From assembly GCA_030549175.1 (NCBI GenBank), contig JAUKUA010000001.1, positions 6,448,001-6,512,000 on the forward strand: DNA of 64,000 bases, in the 5' to 3' direction. The notes under the pieces were generated by a model that was not told the DNA's origin, searched no databases, and saw only the letters and a program-made list of their open reading frames with translations. The stretch is from Lasiosphaeris hirsuta (lineage: Eukaryota; Ascomycota; Sordariomycetes; Sordariales; Lasiosphaeriaceae). Below are positions 1 to 12,667 of the stretch, one piece after another (the first letter of the stretch is position 1; the number at the start of each line of letters is the position of its first letter). Made by a program: the position numbers and the translations under genes.

Positions 1-348
1 CTGGTAGGCTGGTCCGGTGTGAAATACGTGTTGGGGCGCCGAGCGGGAACGTCCTCGTTCATCGGCCATACCTACCCGTACCTTGCATCGGCACAACAAG
101 AGCCAAATCAGCCTACTATATGTATATCCCATCCCACCTTAACCATGTCTGGAGGACGATGCCCCGGAAATAGAAAATACCGTCATGAAATGACACCGGC
201 TGGGTAAAGGGAGCCATCACCTCCAGACATATATAGAAAGGCCACCCTCCATCACCCCTCCCATGGCAATTCCCGACCTTGGATCTACACGGTAGCCACC
301 CTAGTCGATACATCACTTCACATCGCAGACCGGCAAGGAAACACGAAA
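1..348. other. intergenic, upstream of GH5 gene
   Basis: No coding sequence is convincing here; both strands hold only short overlapping open frames. The last 120 bases look like the promoter and leader of the downstream GH5 gene. Confidence 0.5.
229..237 (+). promoter_or_regulatory. TATA-like element upstream of GH5 gene
   Basis: ATATATAGA lies about 112 bases before the GH5 start codon, a usual distance for a fungal TATA element with a short leader. This is motif matching only; no transcription start is visible. Confidence 0.35.
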
Positions 349-1982
349 ATGAAACTCGCCTTCCCCTTCACAGCAAGCCTCTTGGCCCTCCCGGCTTTCG
401 CCCACGGCGACGTCCGGGACCTCCCAGTCACCCGCAGCGGCTCCTCGCTCCTCCTCGACGGCAAGCCGTGGAAGGCTGTTGGTGCTAATGTTTACTGGCT
501 GGGGCTGGACGAGAACGTGACGCCCCCCGCCGGCGAGCCGTACTATGCCGCGACCAAGGCGAGCTACCCGACCAAGGGGCGGACGACCGAGATCATGGCC
601 GTCATCAAGGCCCTGGGCGGGACTATGATTCGCTCGCACACGCTAGGCGTCAGCACGGGCAATCCGCTCAGCCTGATGCCGGCCAAGGGACAGGTGAACG
701 AGAAGGCGTTCGAAGCCATTGACTGGGCCGTCTGGCAAGCGCGACAATACAGAATCCGGCTGCTCGTGCCTTTGACGGATAACTTCGACTACTACCACGG
801 CGGCAAGTTCGACTTTCTGCGTTGGGGCGGCTTCAATCTGAGCCGGGACCGAGACGAGAAGAACCCTGCAGTGCAGAACTTTTATACCAACGCGACGGTT
901 GTGAAAGGCTTCAAGGGCTACATCCGCATCCTGCTGACGCACGTGAACCCGTACACCAACCTGACGTATGCGGCAGACCCGACCATCTTCGCCTATGAGA
1001 CGGGGAATGAGCTCACGGGCCCAGTGTGGAAGGACCAAGACGTGCCCGTTGAATGGGTGAGCGAGATTGGGCGCTTGATCAAGGAGCTGGCGCCGGAGAA
1101 GCTGTTCGTGGATGGTACCTATGGCGTCAATAAGTCGCATCTGGCCATCAAGGAGGTTGACATTTACTCGAATCACCACTACCCAATAAGCATCAGCACG
1201 CTAAAAGCAGATCTCAGCCTTGGTGAGACTCTTTGCGCCCCTATCCCCCTGTCTCTTCTTTGCGGCCCGCCCCGGTGTTTTGATCAGCCATGGTACGATA
1301 CCTGTACAGTGCGATGATGGAATGTCTCTCGGCAGAAAGCCAAACTGGGGGGCGTTGCACACCGGAGACCTGGGCCGCTGCGGGAAGCCCCGAGGTCGTT
1401 TCCCGCCAACCCATATCCCTGTCGACGGGCGGCGTCAAGGCCCCCCCTTGGTGCGGGAAAAAGCTGGGCATCGTTGGGCAATTACTGAACAATGTCTCTC
1501 TCCCTAGTGACGTCAGCGAACAAGTCGTACTTCGCGGGGGAATATGGTTGGAACAGAGCCGGCTCGACAGCCGATGCCGATCTGGCTTCCTGGCTCAAGG
1601 AGATCGAGAAGAGTCCGGCCGTGATTGGAGACACATTCTGGTCGTTGTTTGGCCACAACGTGCCGGATTGCAATGTGAGTCGGGGGAAACCGCCGCCCCA
1701 CTGTCCGGCTCGATGGGCAGAAGCTTGTGGCGTCCAGTCCCAAGACCGAGACCCCCCCCCCCCCCGGTACTTTTTCTTTCTCTCAAGCCCGTTGAGAACT
1801 GACACCTCCTTCAGAAGTTCGTTGAACACGGTGACGGGCTGACGATGCAGTATGGGAACCCCTCGCATGCTGCACAGATCCAGCTGGTTCGTCAACATTT
1901 TCTCCAAATGAGCCAGGGCACCGCCATCAGCGCAGACGCAGCGTTGCCGTTGGTGTCGTGTCCGGCACCGACATCGATGTAA
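349..1982 (+). CDS. secreted GH5 mannan endo-1,4-beta-mannosidase-like enzyme
   Basis: Three exons fit: 349-1222, 1508-1674 and 1815-1982, giving 402 residues. The introns have GTGAGA...TAG and GTGAGT...CAG borders, and the phases agree. The protein starts with a signal peptide (MKLAFPFTASLLALPAFA) and continues as a GH5 (beta/alpha)8 barrel. The acid/base glutamate is expected at about residue 221 in YETGNEL. The nucleophile glutamate is expected at about residue 303 in AGEYGW, which is assembled only after splicing of the first intron. An enzyme of this type would act outside the cell on mannan or a related beta-glycan. The sequence around GTMIRSHTLGVSTG differs from the best-known fungal GH5_7 mannanases, so the substrate is uncertain. 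The first intron (285 nt) is long for this window. The second (140 nt) contains a 14-nt poly-C run. Confidence 0.85.
1752..1765 (+). repeat. poly-C tract, 14 nt, inside GH5 intron 2
   Basis: An uninterrupted run of 14 C lies between donor 1675 and acceptor 1814 of the GH5 gene. It is one of several long C or G runs in the window. Confidence 0.9.
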
Positions 1983-2804
1983 AAATAGTCGGCAAATAGA
2001 CGGCTTGGCCACCAAGCAGCCATGTTGGAACCCCGCTCCTCCTGATTCCTCTTGATTCGAGTGAGTCCCTAGCGGCCAACGGGTGCGGAAGACTCGCCGC
2101 TTGGCTGCCCAGGGTCGGCAATGCACGGTGGTCCTCGTGAGGTAAGGTGAGAGAGCAGGAGAACTGGCGGTAAACCGGCGCCCCTCGTGGACGGAGGCCG
2201 TTTGCTGCTCGAGGGAGGAAACCATGCGCAACAAAATAGCGGACTAGCAGCTTTTGCCGACAGTTTAGGGCCAAAAGCAATACATTGTCCAAGTCCCGAG
2301 AACCAGGATCGTGGCCTTCGTTTGCCAGGCAGGCGAGTTGAGTCTCTAGGTTGCGGGCGAAAAAAACGATACCCCCAAAACTCCTAGATCCTTGGCGTCG
2401 ACGTTGATTGGGAGACAAGAAAACATGCCCCAGGGTTCCATGACCACTGCGCGAGACCACCCCTCCTCCACGCCCTCCTAGTAGTAGGACCTCGTCTCCT
2501 CCATCGACATTGCTCCAAAGCCCGATGCGCAAGATATCGGATTTTTGGCACTGTCACACCGCGCCCAATCGCTCCCCCCGCTGAGCGGACGGGGCAGTTT
2601 CTGTTTCTTCAACGGCTGTGTCGATTACCTTTCCATCCTCATATCACACCACCCGCGCTCACCCACCATGCCATGCTGACTGAACTCACCGCCCGAAATT
2701 GGAATCGCGCACCCAACGTCGCATCTCATCCCCCTCGACAACGACCGATTGCAACGAGCACGCCTATCCTCCATGCCGCAGCCTAATCCGTGCCCAAGTC
2801 AAAC
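1983..2804. other. intergenic between GH5 gene and Zn2Cys6 regulator
   Basis: About 820 bases with no supported gene. The stretch should hold the GH5 3' untranslated region and the regulator promoter. Its right part (2580-2800) is C-rich and pyrimidine-rich, as expected of a fungal leader. Confidence 0.5.
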
Positions 2805-5554
2805 ATGAGTGGAATCAACAGCTCCCCCGTGTCATGCGTTGAGTGCCAGCGGCGGAAGCAAAAGGCAAGCCTTGCGTCGTGCTCGTAGCCGCTGCCATCT
2901 TCTTGACCTTGTCTGACCTCCAACTCAGTGCAACCGTCAGTTCCCATGCAACCACTGTTCAAAGCGGGGAGTCGCGCACCTCTGTCGGTTTGCCTCAAAG
3001 GCACCCACCCCCAAGACCAACAGGAGCGATCCTAGTGAGAATGACGGTCCTTCAAAGTGAGATTGACGATCCCGTCTCGAGCGTCTGTTGCTGACCCTTG
3101 TCCCTGTAGGACATCCAAATCCAAAAAGCGCAATTTTGACCGCTCTGATGACGACTCTGCTCCGGAGGAGGCCCTCTATCCTGATGCTTGCGACCCATCC
3201 TTCAATGCGAGCGATGCCTTGAATGCGCTGGGCTATATGCCCCATACCCACCACCTCGTGCTCGGTCGTGGCACCGGCCCCAAGGTAACGCCCCAGCCTA
3301 AGGAGGAGAAGAAGTCGAACCGTCTAACCACATTTCTAGGCCGACAAAGATCTTGTTGGGGATAACAAGGACAAGGGGCAATCCGAGGAGCTCAAGGCTG
3401 CTCTCGCCTTGATGCCCCCGAAGCCGTACACAGGTAACTACTCCCCCGGCAGTCGCTGACCGGAGAATTGTATCTCATTTCTGAACCAGACTGTCTCGTC
3501 GATAACTGGCTGAGCGGTGCCAACTATCATTATTATGCACTGTATCCACCAGAGTTCAGGACACAATACGACGGTTGGTGGGCTGCACAGGCCAGCAGTG
3601 CGACCCCGGAATTAACGAGTTTGGTTCTTAGAGTCTGTGCTTGTTCTGCGCTGTACATTATCGACGATGGCGTCAGGAGGAGACTGGAGTCGGAGCTTAA
3701 GGCTGACTCTACAACGTTTGCTATTCGCATGCACGAGGCGGCCGAGAAGCTCAGCGCAAGTATACCACATGGGAAAGGCGGCCTGGTCCACGTCCAGCAG
3801 CTTTTTCTCACTGCCTTTTGGTACAAGTCGGCCGAAAAGTGGACTCAGGCATGGCACGCTCTAAGCGCAGCCATCCGGGCCGCGTACGAGATTGGTACAA
3901 GACCCCGCTCCTTTATCATCCTTTGACGTTGTCTTCGTGTGAACTAACGGTCCAAAGGTCTCCACAAGGACTCGTTGTCCGAAGGCATGTCCGAGTTCGA
4001 TAGGGAGATGAGGAGGCGCCTGTGGAGCGTGCTGTACCTATGGGACTTGTAAGTCAAGAGAGCCCCCCCCAGCCTTCGCGTGCAATGATGTTGACCCATC
4101 CTAGTGCTCTAGGAGCCATGCTTTCTCGTCCATCGCTTGTTAGTCGTGCCGACTGCACCTTCGAGCTACCGACTCTAGCCCTCGAGATAGACCCTGGGCA
4201 GCCGTATCAACCTTCGCCGTTCCGCCACATGAAGCTTCATTGTCAAATGTGTATTGACTTGGCCGCGGTCATGTCGAACCAGTCCCAAAATGATGGCGGT
4301 ATCAACATGGCACAAAACTCACGGCTTGTGCTAGAGAAATGGTTTAAAGATCTCCCGGCTGAGTATGCAGTGAGGGCCCCAGATACCCGTTGGGATAGTG
4401 AGCACGACTGGGTCGTCTTCCAACGTCGATACCTCCACCTGGTCGGATACATGTCGTTGTTCGCCATTCTAAAGCGTTATGTGACTCTGGACTCGGCCGA
4501 ACGGATCTCGGACCTCGAAAGCGACCTCCGCGAGGCAGGTGTTCAAGCAGCACTCGATCTCATGGATATTTCGTATATCTTTTTCGAAAACTTGGTTTCG
4601 GCTGGCGCCAAATTCCATTACGCCGTGTTTTGTATCTTCGACACGACAACTGTCATGTGTTCCGCCTTCGTTCATGATAAAGCTCACAATCTTCCTCAAC
4701 GAGACGTTGTTCTCCCAGCTATCAAGAAAGGCTTGGCTATGCTTGAGACGCTGCGTTCGGTCTCGAAAACCATATCGGATCTCTGCCGCATGCTCAAAGA
4801 TCTCCTGGTGAGCCTGCCACTTAGCACCAGGGAGAAGGGGCTAATTGGCGCGCCAAAACGCGTCAAGCCGAGCAGTCCGGAATTGGGGGTGAAGGAATTC
4901 AAGGCCCCGATGCGCCCAACCAACCGCTCGGTGAGCGCCGAGAGCAACCCAACCGAAGTCAGCCGTAGCACACTGTCAGATAATGACGACGCCCTCATCG
5001 CAACTCCTGCCGGCACAGACGAGGGTGCTGTTGGATCCTCAATAACTTCAGATTCGGACAACACTTTCGCAACACCAGATGTCTTGGGATCTTCAGTTGG
5101 CTTCTCGCATCAGACTGGATCTTCCCCGTCAACTCATGACGCGTTGGCGAGTGCCTCGCCGATAAGTATCCCGCCAACGGCCGAGCAGTTGCAGCCGGTT
5201 GCCATGGTATCGCCACAACACCTCGGGCCACCAAACGACCACTCGCAATCAAGCAGCCTCCTGGATGGCTACTCGCCTCCGAGCGATCTCATGTTGCCCA
5301 ACGGCCAACCACCTTTGCACGATTTCCACTACGGAAACCTGCAGCCCCCGCCTCTTGACGCCGAGAGACTGGGGCAGGTGGCGTGGGAGACATCTACGGA
5401 TCCTGCAAGCAACATGTCAGTGAACTTTATTTCAGAAGCCAACGTCATTACACTCAGTCCAAACATGCCCTCGGTTCTGCAATACTGGGATTGGGAGAGC
5501 CTCCAGCTTGGTAACCCTAATTATTGGGGTGGATCCAATCCGCCGCCCATGTAA
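2805..5554 (+). CDS. Zn2Cys6 fungal-specific transcription factor
   Basis: Seven exons fit in phase: 2805-2864, 2929-3056, 3110-3284, 3340-3433, 3490-3894, 3958-4048 and 4105-5554, for 800 residues. The N-terminus is a Zn2Cys6 binuclear cluster with cysteines at 11, 14, 21, 27, 30 and 39. The middle carries the fungal_trans domain, with the hallmark GLHKD after the fifth intron and LWDFALGAMLSRP across the sixth. The last 300 residues are rich in Ser, Pro and Asn and look like a disordered activation region. It should be a nuclear DNA-binding regulator; its targets cannot be told from the sequence. The first intron (2865-2928) begins with GC instead of GT and splits the zinc cluster just before the third cysteine. 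It is next to the GH5 gene in the same direction, but this alone does not show regulation of that gene. Confidence 0.88.
2865..2928 (+). other. GC-AG intron inside the zinc-cluster coding region
   Basis: The donor is AAG|GCAAGC and the acceptor is CTCAG|TGC. The 64-nt length and a CTGAC branch-like sequence about 15 bases before the acceptor are normal for this genome. Removing it restores cysteine spacing C-x2-C-x6-C-x5-C-x2-C-x8-C. I found no GT donor here that keeps that spacing. Confidence 0.75.
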
Positions 5555-7024
5555 AGAGATCATCTCGCTAGTCCCTGTGCACCTCCCCTTTCCTTCCCAA
5601 AGAATAAGGACCAGAAACCAAAAGATATCGAGTACTCACCGGCATGAATTCCTGCACTTGGCAACGTTTTCCAGGTACGATGATGAACGCAGTATTGGGT
5701 TGTGATGAGCGAATGACAAAAAAGGCAAACGCTTTGAGCAGGGACTTGGGGTATATTGGGCGATGTTCAAGGTCGGCATTTGCTCTTTCCAGGAGGGAAC
5801 AAAAGCTGTGGCACGCAAGGGATTGCAAGCGTCGGCGATGGCATTTGTGCCAATATCGTAGCTGTTTCCTCTGGGATGTCTCACTTGAGACATCACCTCC
5901 CTCGAGCGCTATTGAGGATCCTTTCATTCTAGTCCCCATATTGGATCGGGGAAGATTGTTGTAAGTGGCCGTTCAGGTCCATTTGGTTCGTGGCCGAGCA
6001 AATTTGGAGCTGAATGTGTTCTAGGTATGGCCGGCCGGGCGCCTGAGAGTTGACAAAGGGATTAGAGGAATTCACATCCTCCATGAACAAGACTGGAGGA
6101 GAAAAGGCGGGAGAAGAGCAATATGGCCTCGTGGGGGCAGAAAGAAAGAGGAGAAACTTGGCATCAGTAATAGTAGAGAATGCAATTCTTTTTCCACCTC
6201 GTTCTTGAAAAGCCTAGACTCGGGGTGCTAGGACGAGGGGAACTGGGGATGGGCATCCTAAAAAAGAAGACTCAAAAAAGAAACCCAGTGAGCTTGCAAG
6301 CCTGTGAGCCAGTCGTGAGGGCTGGCTGCATATTGATGCATGGTCCGAAAACTTTCGGGAATTCAAACTTGGCGTTTGAGTGGACTAGGGGTGCTGGGTA
6401 TGGGGACGGGGATGTCGGGGAGTACGTAGTACGGTGTGTGGCCGATAGTACAACCAGGCGGTTGGAGGCGGAATCGAGGAAGTGCCAATCACACAACAGG
6501 TAGCCCGACAAGTGTCGGCCACCATAAGATGTGGGTGATCGGGAGCTTTGCGTCCGTACAGAGCAAACAGCTATGCGAATTTTCTCGTACACGGCCCGAG
6601 AATACAGGCCAACCCACCGGCCGTGGTGTTGTGGCTGGCTTCCCTGAGACAGGGCTGGATCCACGGTTGTGGTCCGCCACGTGCGTAAGTACGAGGATCT
6701 CGTTGGAAGAATATAGCGGCAATCGAAAGACTCGCACATCGACTTTGTTAATTCGTCGGTTATCCGGTCTATATATTGTGTTCTTTTTGTGTTTTTTTCC
6801 TGGCAGGAAGGAGGACCCAAAGGTCGAGACTAGCCGAGAAGCGATCTGGTGTAAGTGGGCCTGATCAGATCTATGTTGCAGGGCCGTGCGCAGCTTCCAT
6901 GCTGCCACCTGCGAACCCCTGTCTTCCCTGCGGGGCATGCGGAGAGGGGGATTCCTCAACTGAACCCGACTCGAGGCAAAAAAGACAGCCTAGACACAGT
7001 TAGGCTGGCGCTGTGGCTGGAACG
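5555..7024. other. intergenic between regulator and threonine aldolase
   Basis: About 1.5 kb. Short open frames exist on both strands, but none has a domain, a clear splice structure or a leader-like sequence. I see no gene. Confidence 0.5.
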
Positions 7025-8669
7025 ATGCGTCCCAGGCACACATTCGCTCTCAGCACATTACTGTCGGTGGCCGACAACGGCGTTGGCAGAGACTTGACTG
7101 CCGCTATTGCCAGTGTTGCATCAGCATCTGCCCCACTCCGGACGACTCCTCCGTTGGAGTCATCGAAGTTCAAGTTGTCCAGGTTATCCACAGGGCGCTT
7201 GCTGTACACTGTGAGTCGAAGCCGCCATCCGTTGGAGTCATTCAAGTCATACAAAGGGCGTCCGTTTCTGTATAAGAATCTAGATCATTATCTCGGGACC
7301 CGATCATTAGCAGCAACTTTTAGCACCGTGGCCCCACCAGCTTCAAATTCAGCTTCGAGTTCCGCGGAGATGGCTCAAGTAATAGACCAGAGTATTCCAA
7401 AAAGCAATGCTTGGGTTGGCAGCTCTGGGGCAGGGGGATACGATCTCAGGAGTGAGTCACAACGTGTTCTAGATCTTATCTTGATCTTGTGCAAGGCTCG
7501 AGACTGACCAGGGGGCCTTTCAGGTGATACTATGACAACCCCCACGTCGTCAATGCTTGCCGCTATTCAGTCATGTTCGCTGCTGGATGATGTCTTCAAC
7601 GAGGACCCGACAACCATCGACCTGGAGGCCCATTGTGCTGCCCTAACGGGCAAGGAGGCCGGCCTCTTCGTCCTATCGGGTACCATGGGCAACCAGCTAG
7701 CGTTGAGGTCGCTCCTCACACAACCACCGCATGGTGTACTGTGCGACTACCGCTCACACATTGTGAAATACGAAGCTGGAGGGTAAGCCGCTCACGTCCC
7801 TATCGTTGGAATTTTTAGGCCACTGACCTGCTTTTTGCAGCGTTTCGTCCCTGACGGGTGCCACGCTGAAGCCGGTTGTGCCCAAGAATGGGATATATCT
7901 CACACTAGAAGACGTCAAAGCCAATGCCTATCTTGACGACGATGTACACACATGCCCAACTCGCGTCATCAGCCTTGAAAATACCCTCAATGGCATGATC
8001 ATGCCCCTGGAGGAGGTTAAACGCATATCGGCCTTTGCACATGAGCATGACATCAAGTTGCACTGCGATGGCGCCCGCTTGTGGGAAGCAGTGGCCTCCG
8101 GGGCCGGAAGCCTAGCGGAATTCGCATCCTATTTCGACACCGTTAGTCTCTGCTTCTCCAAGGGTCTCGGGGCACCCATTGGTAGCATTTTGGTGGGCAC
8201 CAAGGCTTTGATCAAGCACGCTCGCTGGGTAAGGAAGTCGATTGGCGGCGGGCTAAGACAGCCAGGTCTGGTCACCGCGCCTGCTAGAGTTGCGATTGAT
8301 GAGACGTTTGGTAAGGGCCCCAATGGCGAGGGAGGTTTGCTGCGCGGGACACACGTTCTTGCAAAGGAAGTCGCCAAGATCTGGACAGATCTAGGTGGGA
8401 AGCTCGAATATCCTGTGCACACCAACATGGTGTGGCTTGATCTTAACGACGCCAAATGCCCGGGTGCCAGAATTGAAGAGCTCGGAAAGGAGGTAGGCTT
8501 GAGGTTTATGGAGAACCGTTTGGTTATCCACTTCCAGATCCTCGAGAATCGTCACTTCGTTGTACCTCGGCTGGAAGCAATATTCAAGACTATTCTCGAG
8601 GAGAAGACGAAAAACGGTGCAGCGTTTGAAGGTGCAAAGGGGGAGACATCAATGTATGGGACTGAGTGA
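7025..8669 (+). CDS. GLY1: L-threonine / L-allo-threonine aldolase (PLP-dependent)
   Basis: Exons end at 7451 and then run 7524-7782 and 7841-8669. The aldolase proper begins at the in-frame ATG 7370 (389 residues); the first in-frame ATG at 7025 would give 504. The enzyme cleaves threonine or allo-threonine to glycine and acetaldehyde. Family hallmarks are DLRSDTMTTPT (assembled across the first intron), the segment HCDGARLWEA, and SLCFSKGLGAPIGS with the PLP lysine at about residue 221 counted from 7370. The 115-residue extension from 7025 is rich in Arg and Ser, which would suit a mitochondrial presequence. It could equally be untranslated leader: a GTGAGT at 7210 and a CAG at 7351 could form a leader intron. 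The 7370 start is the conservative choice; the 7025 span is given so that the extension is not lost. Confidence 0.85.
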
Positions 8670-10516
8670 TGCCAGAGTGGGCAGACATCCACAGGGCATG
8701 TACTAAGAGAGGACAACAGGGCGGAAGTCGCGTCCAAAATGTTTCTACTTGTCAACACGCAGCTACTGAATTGAAATTACAATGGTCTCAGGTCTTCAAT
8801 ACCTCTCTATCGCCCCATTCAGACTCTCCTGAAACCGAGCGAACAAAAAGAAACAAACGAAGTCCACAAACCTCCACCCAGGCATTAACTTAAAACCACT
8901 TAGCGTGCTCTCCCACTTGGAAGAGTATTTCCGGTCTATTTCACGACATAGACGTCGCGCAGTATCTGACAGACCGGGGGATTATCAGGAGCAACGGCCA
9001 TGAATCGCATGGACTTAAACGTGTCAAGCAAACGTTCTCTCGTCCTCGAAACCGGTAGTGTAACTAGAATTTGCTGAGCTCTAGCCCGCGCTTCCCCCGG
9101 TGCATAATCCGGGGAATCACTAAAAGTACCCGTTCCGCCCCCGAGAGCAGGGCTCTGAATGAATTCAGCTCAACCTCAATGGGTGATAAAAAAAGAAAGG
9201 TTTATCTCGACACATTGAAAATCGTCATGGGATTGAGGCTCAACACGACCAAGCTACGTCGGCGGTATTGGGGAGCTATATCATTTCGTCGGTGTAAAAG
9301 GGCCGACAAGGCAGCTTAAGGGAGGGAATGCATCGGTAGGTCTGCTCTCGTCCTAACAGGTCAGAGGAAGCTCGGGACTACCGAGAAACGGTGTCGGTCA
9401 ATGCTAACTAAGAGTGAACGGAGTCAACGGCAAATCCAAGACAAAAAAGAAGACCCGCCGCTGACATCGTCCATGTCAAAGTCGGGTCGGTTCACCGCAG
9501 CTTGTTTTTTTGCTGGCAGGTGACTTACACAAAGGGAAAGGACGACGGGGCTTGCCTTGTCCGCCCCGCCAACCGCCTTGCAACCAGCTGTGTGCCCCGC
9601 ACCTCCCCCATCGTTCCGTTGGTTGCCCGCTTGACGTCACTTAATCCCCAGCAAATCACAGCGCTGCGTTGCTGCCGTCCGGCTCTATGCCGGGCGCACT
9701 GAAAATGCGATTGCGGGGAAGGCGCTACCCTCCCGCAGCCCGCAGCCCCAAACTCAAAAAGTTGTGCATCTTCGTTTTTGTAACTCTGCAACGGTCAGCC
9801 GCGTCCACGCTCGGCAGAAAATACAAGATGATTCAGACGGATTTCTCAGGGTCGGTGGTACAAAGGCCGTTCTGCCATGGGTGCGCGTCCAGTCGCGCAG
9901 CTGTTCACATCGTAATGCTCGGCCTAATTGCCCAGATACGCCGGCAGAATTGCTTACTCGGTGACTCGGTGAGCGAGAAAGAAATCTTGGCGGCTTTGGC
10001 AGGCAGGATTTGGGATTTGGAGAAGCAATGAGGAACCTCGGGAACGTGGAAATCTCGCGACGGCGATCATTCCCAAGGCTGACGATGGCTCGTCCACATG
10101 GTGAGGGGCACGAGTCCGCAGTCCGCGAACAAGGCGCAACCTGGAAGTCCGCTGGGCATCTGGGGAACACCAAGAACCAAGATCCTGGAATGGCTGCAGC
10201 TCGTCTCCCGGCTAGGGTCGCTTCCCTCCCCAAAGTCCCCTGGCGAGGGACACCTCCATCTCTCCTGCCTAATAAAGTGACCGTTTTCCCTGGCTTTGAC
10301 GGGATGCCTTCAGTCCGGTCTTCTAGCTTTTTATATTTCCTGGTTTCATAGAACTCACCCGCCGCTTGCCCCTCCCTTCCCAATGGGTCCGTAGAGCTCT
10401 TTCTCCCCAGGTCTCCCATCACCCTTCCGCGTTCCCCTCGTCCCCCTCGCCAATACTCTCCTCGCCCATCACTCCGAGCTGGATTGTTGCGTAGTAAATA
10501 TTTTTTTATCTTCGCA
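8670..10516. other. intergenic between threonine aldolase and trehalase
   Basis: About 1.85 kb without a supported gene. The last 250 bases (10260-10516) are strongly pyrimidine-rich (CCTCCC and TCTCC runs), as expected of the trehalase promoter and leader. Confidence 0.5.
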
Positions 10517-12667
10517 ATGACAGCCCAACGGCTCGTGGCCGTGGCTGCGGCTGCCCTCGCTGCTTTCGCCTCGGGCGCCGCTGCGCTCTACATCAACGGC
10601 TCAGTGATAGCTCCCTGCGACTCTCCATTGTATTGCCAGGGCGAGATTCTGAAGGCAATCGAGCTTGCGCAGCCCTTCGCCGACTCCAAGACATTTGTTG
10701 ACATGTAAGTCCCAAGCAGTTGTGCTCCCAAACCAAACCTTGCTGACTTGATGTGTACACAGGCCCACTATCAAGCCGCTGGAGGAGGTCATTGCAGCTT
10801 TCAGCAAGCTCTCTCAGCCATTGAGCAACAACACTGAGCTCAACGCCTTTCTCACCGCCAACTTTGCGAAGGCCGGCGGTGAGCTCGAGGAGGTCCCTCT
10901 CAGTGAGCTGCAAACCGACGCCGTCTTCTTGAACAAAATCGAGGATGACGTAACTCGCGAATTCGTTGAGGCCGTTATCAAGATCTGGCCCGACCTTACC
11001 AGACGGTACGCTGGCCCAGGAAACTGCACCACCTGCGCGAACAGCTTCATCCCTGTGAACCGAACCTTTGTCGTGGCCGGCGGCCGCTTCCGGGAGCCCT
11101 ATTACTGGGACTCATACTGGATCATCGAGGGTCTCCTCCGTACGGGTGGCGCTTTTACCCAGATCTCGAAGAACATCATCGAGAACTTTCTCGATTTTGT
11201 GGAGACGATTGGGTTCGTTCCCAATGGCGCGAGACAGTATTACCTGAATCGGTCGCAGCCTCCGCTTCTTTCTGAAATGGTCAGAATATATGTCGAGCAC
11301 ACCAATGACACCAGCATTGTCGCGAGGGCGCTGCCGCTTTTAATCAAGGAGCACAACTTTTGGACCACGAACCGCAGCGTCAGCGTCACAGCTACTGACG
11401 GAAAAAGTTATACTCTCAACAGGTGAGCACCTTGACGGCCTCAAACCTAGAGTTGCGAGACTGACGATTGTGCCTCTGCAATAGGTATTCAGTCAGCAAC
11501 AACCAGCCCCGGCCGGAGTCCTACCGCGAGGATTGGATTACCGCCAACAACAAGTCGTATTACGCCCAATCTGGCATAATCTACCCCGAGGGGAAGCCAT
11601 TGAACGAGTCGGAAAAGGGGGAGCTGTACGCCAATCTCGCCAGCGGTGCCGAGTCAGGGTGGGACTACGGCACGCGGTGGCTCTCGCGGCCTAATGACGC
11701 CGCCGAGGACATCTACTTCCCACTTCGCTATCTCAGTGTGAACAACATAGTGCCTGTCGACCTCAATGCAATTCTGTACCAAAACGAACTGGTCATCAGC
11801 AACTACCTCGAGCTGTCTGGTAATGTCAGCGGTGCCAAGGTATGGGCCGACGTGGCCAAGCAGCGCAGTGACGCGATGTACGCGCTCCTGTGGAACGAAA
11901 CACTGTGGTCGTACTTCGACTACAATTTGACAAGCAAGTCCCAGCGCACCTTTATTCCTGCCGACGCCGATGCCACGGCTTATGAGCACGCCGGTGCACC
12001 CAAGGGCGAGCAGGTGCTCTTCGACGTTGCGCAGTTGTATCCCTTCTGGACAGGAGCCGCGCCTGATCAACTCAAAAACAACCCGCTCGCTGTGCTGAAG
12101 GCGTTTTTGCGCGTCACGGAAATGCTCGAGCTCAAGGCCGGTGGCATTCCTGCGACCAATTTCAGGACTGGCCAGCAATGGGACGAGCCCAACGTGTGGC
12201 CACCGCTGCAGCACGTGCTGATGCAGGGACTGCTTAACACACCGGCGACATTTGGCGAAGATGACCCGGCGTACACGGCGGTACAGGCACTCGCGCTGAA
12301 GTTGGCGCAACGCTACCTCGATTCGACCTTTTGCACATGGTGGGCGACGGGCGGCTCCACGAGTCAAACACCCAAGTTGCAGGGGATCGGGCCCGCGGCC
12401 GTCGGCACCATGTTTGAGAAGTACGCCGACAACGCGACCAACGTGGCCGGCAGTGGCGGCGAGTATTCGGTCGTCGAGGGCTTCGGCTGGACCAACGGCG
12501 TGCTCATCTGGGCCGCTGACACGTTCGCTGGCAAGCTCAAGCGGCCCGACTGCGGCAATATCACAGCTGCGCATGTTAGCCCGGCGAAGAGGGGCATGCA
12601 GCGCCGCGCAGTTGAGCTCGATCATTGGGATGCCGCATGGACGAAGAAGTTTGGGGCGCGGCAGTGA
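10517..12667 (+). CDS. tre-1: secreted GH37 alpha,alpha-trehalase
   Basis: Three exons (10517-10704, 10763-11422, 11485-12667) give 676 residues. The introns are GTAAGT...CAG (58 nt) and GTGAGC...TAG (62 nt). An Ala-rich signal peptide occupies residues 1-28. The two trehalase signatures are present: GGRFREPYYWDSYW (signature 1) and QWDEPNVWPP (signature 2; the usual form has Tyr after WD). The catalytic Asp is expected at about 343 in SGWDYGTRW and the catalytic Glu at about 614 in GGEYSVVEGFGWTNG. It would hydrolyse trehalose to two glucose molecules at the cell wall or outside the cell. A calcium-binding N-terminal module, as in cytosolic neutral trehalases, is absent, and many N-glycosylation sites (NRS, NDT, NVS, NTT-type) fit secretion. 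The ATG at 10517 is the first one in frame. Confidence 0.93.
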
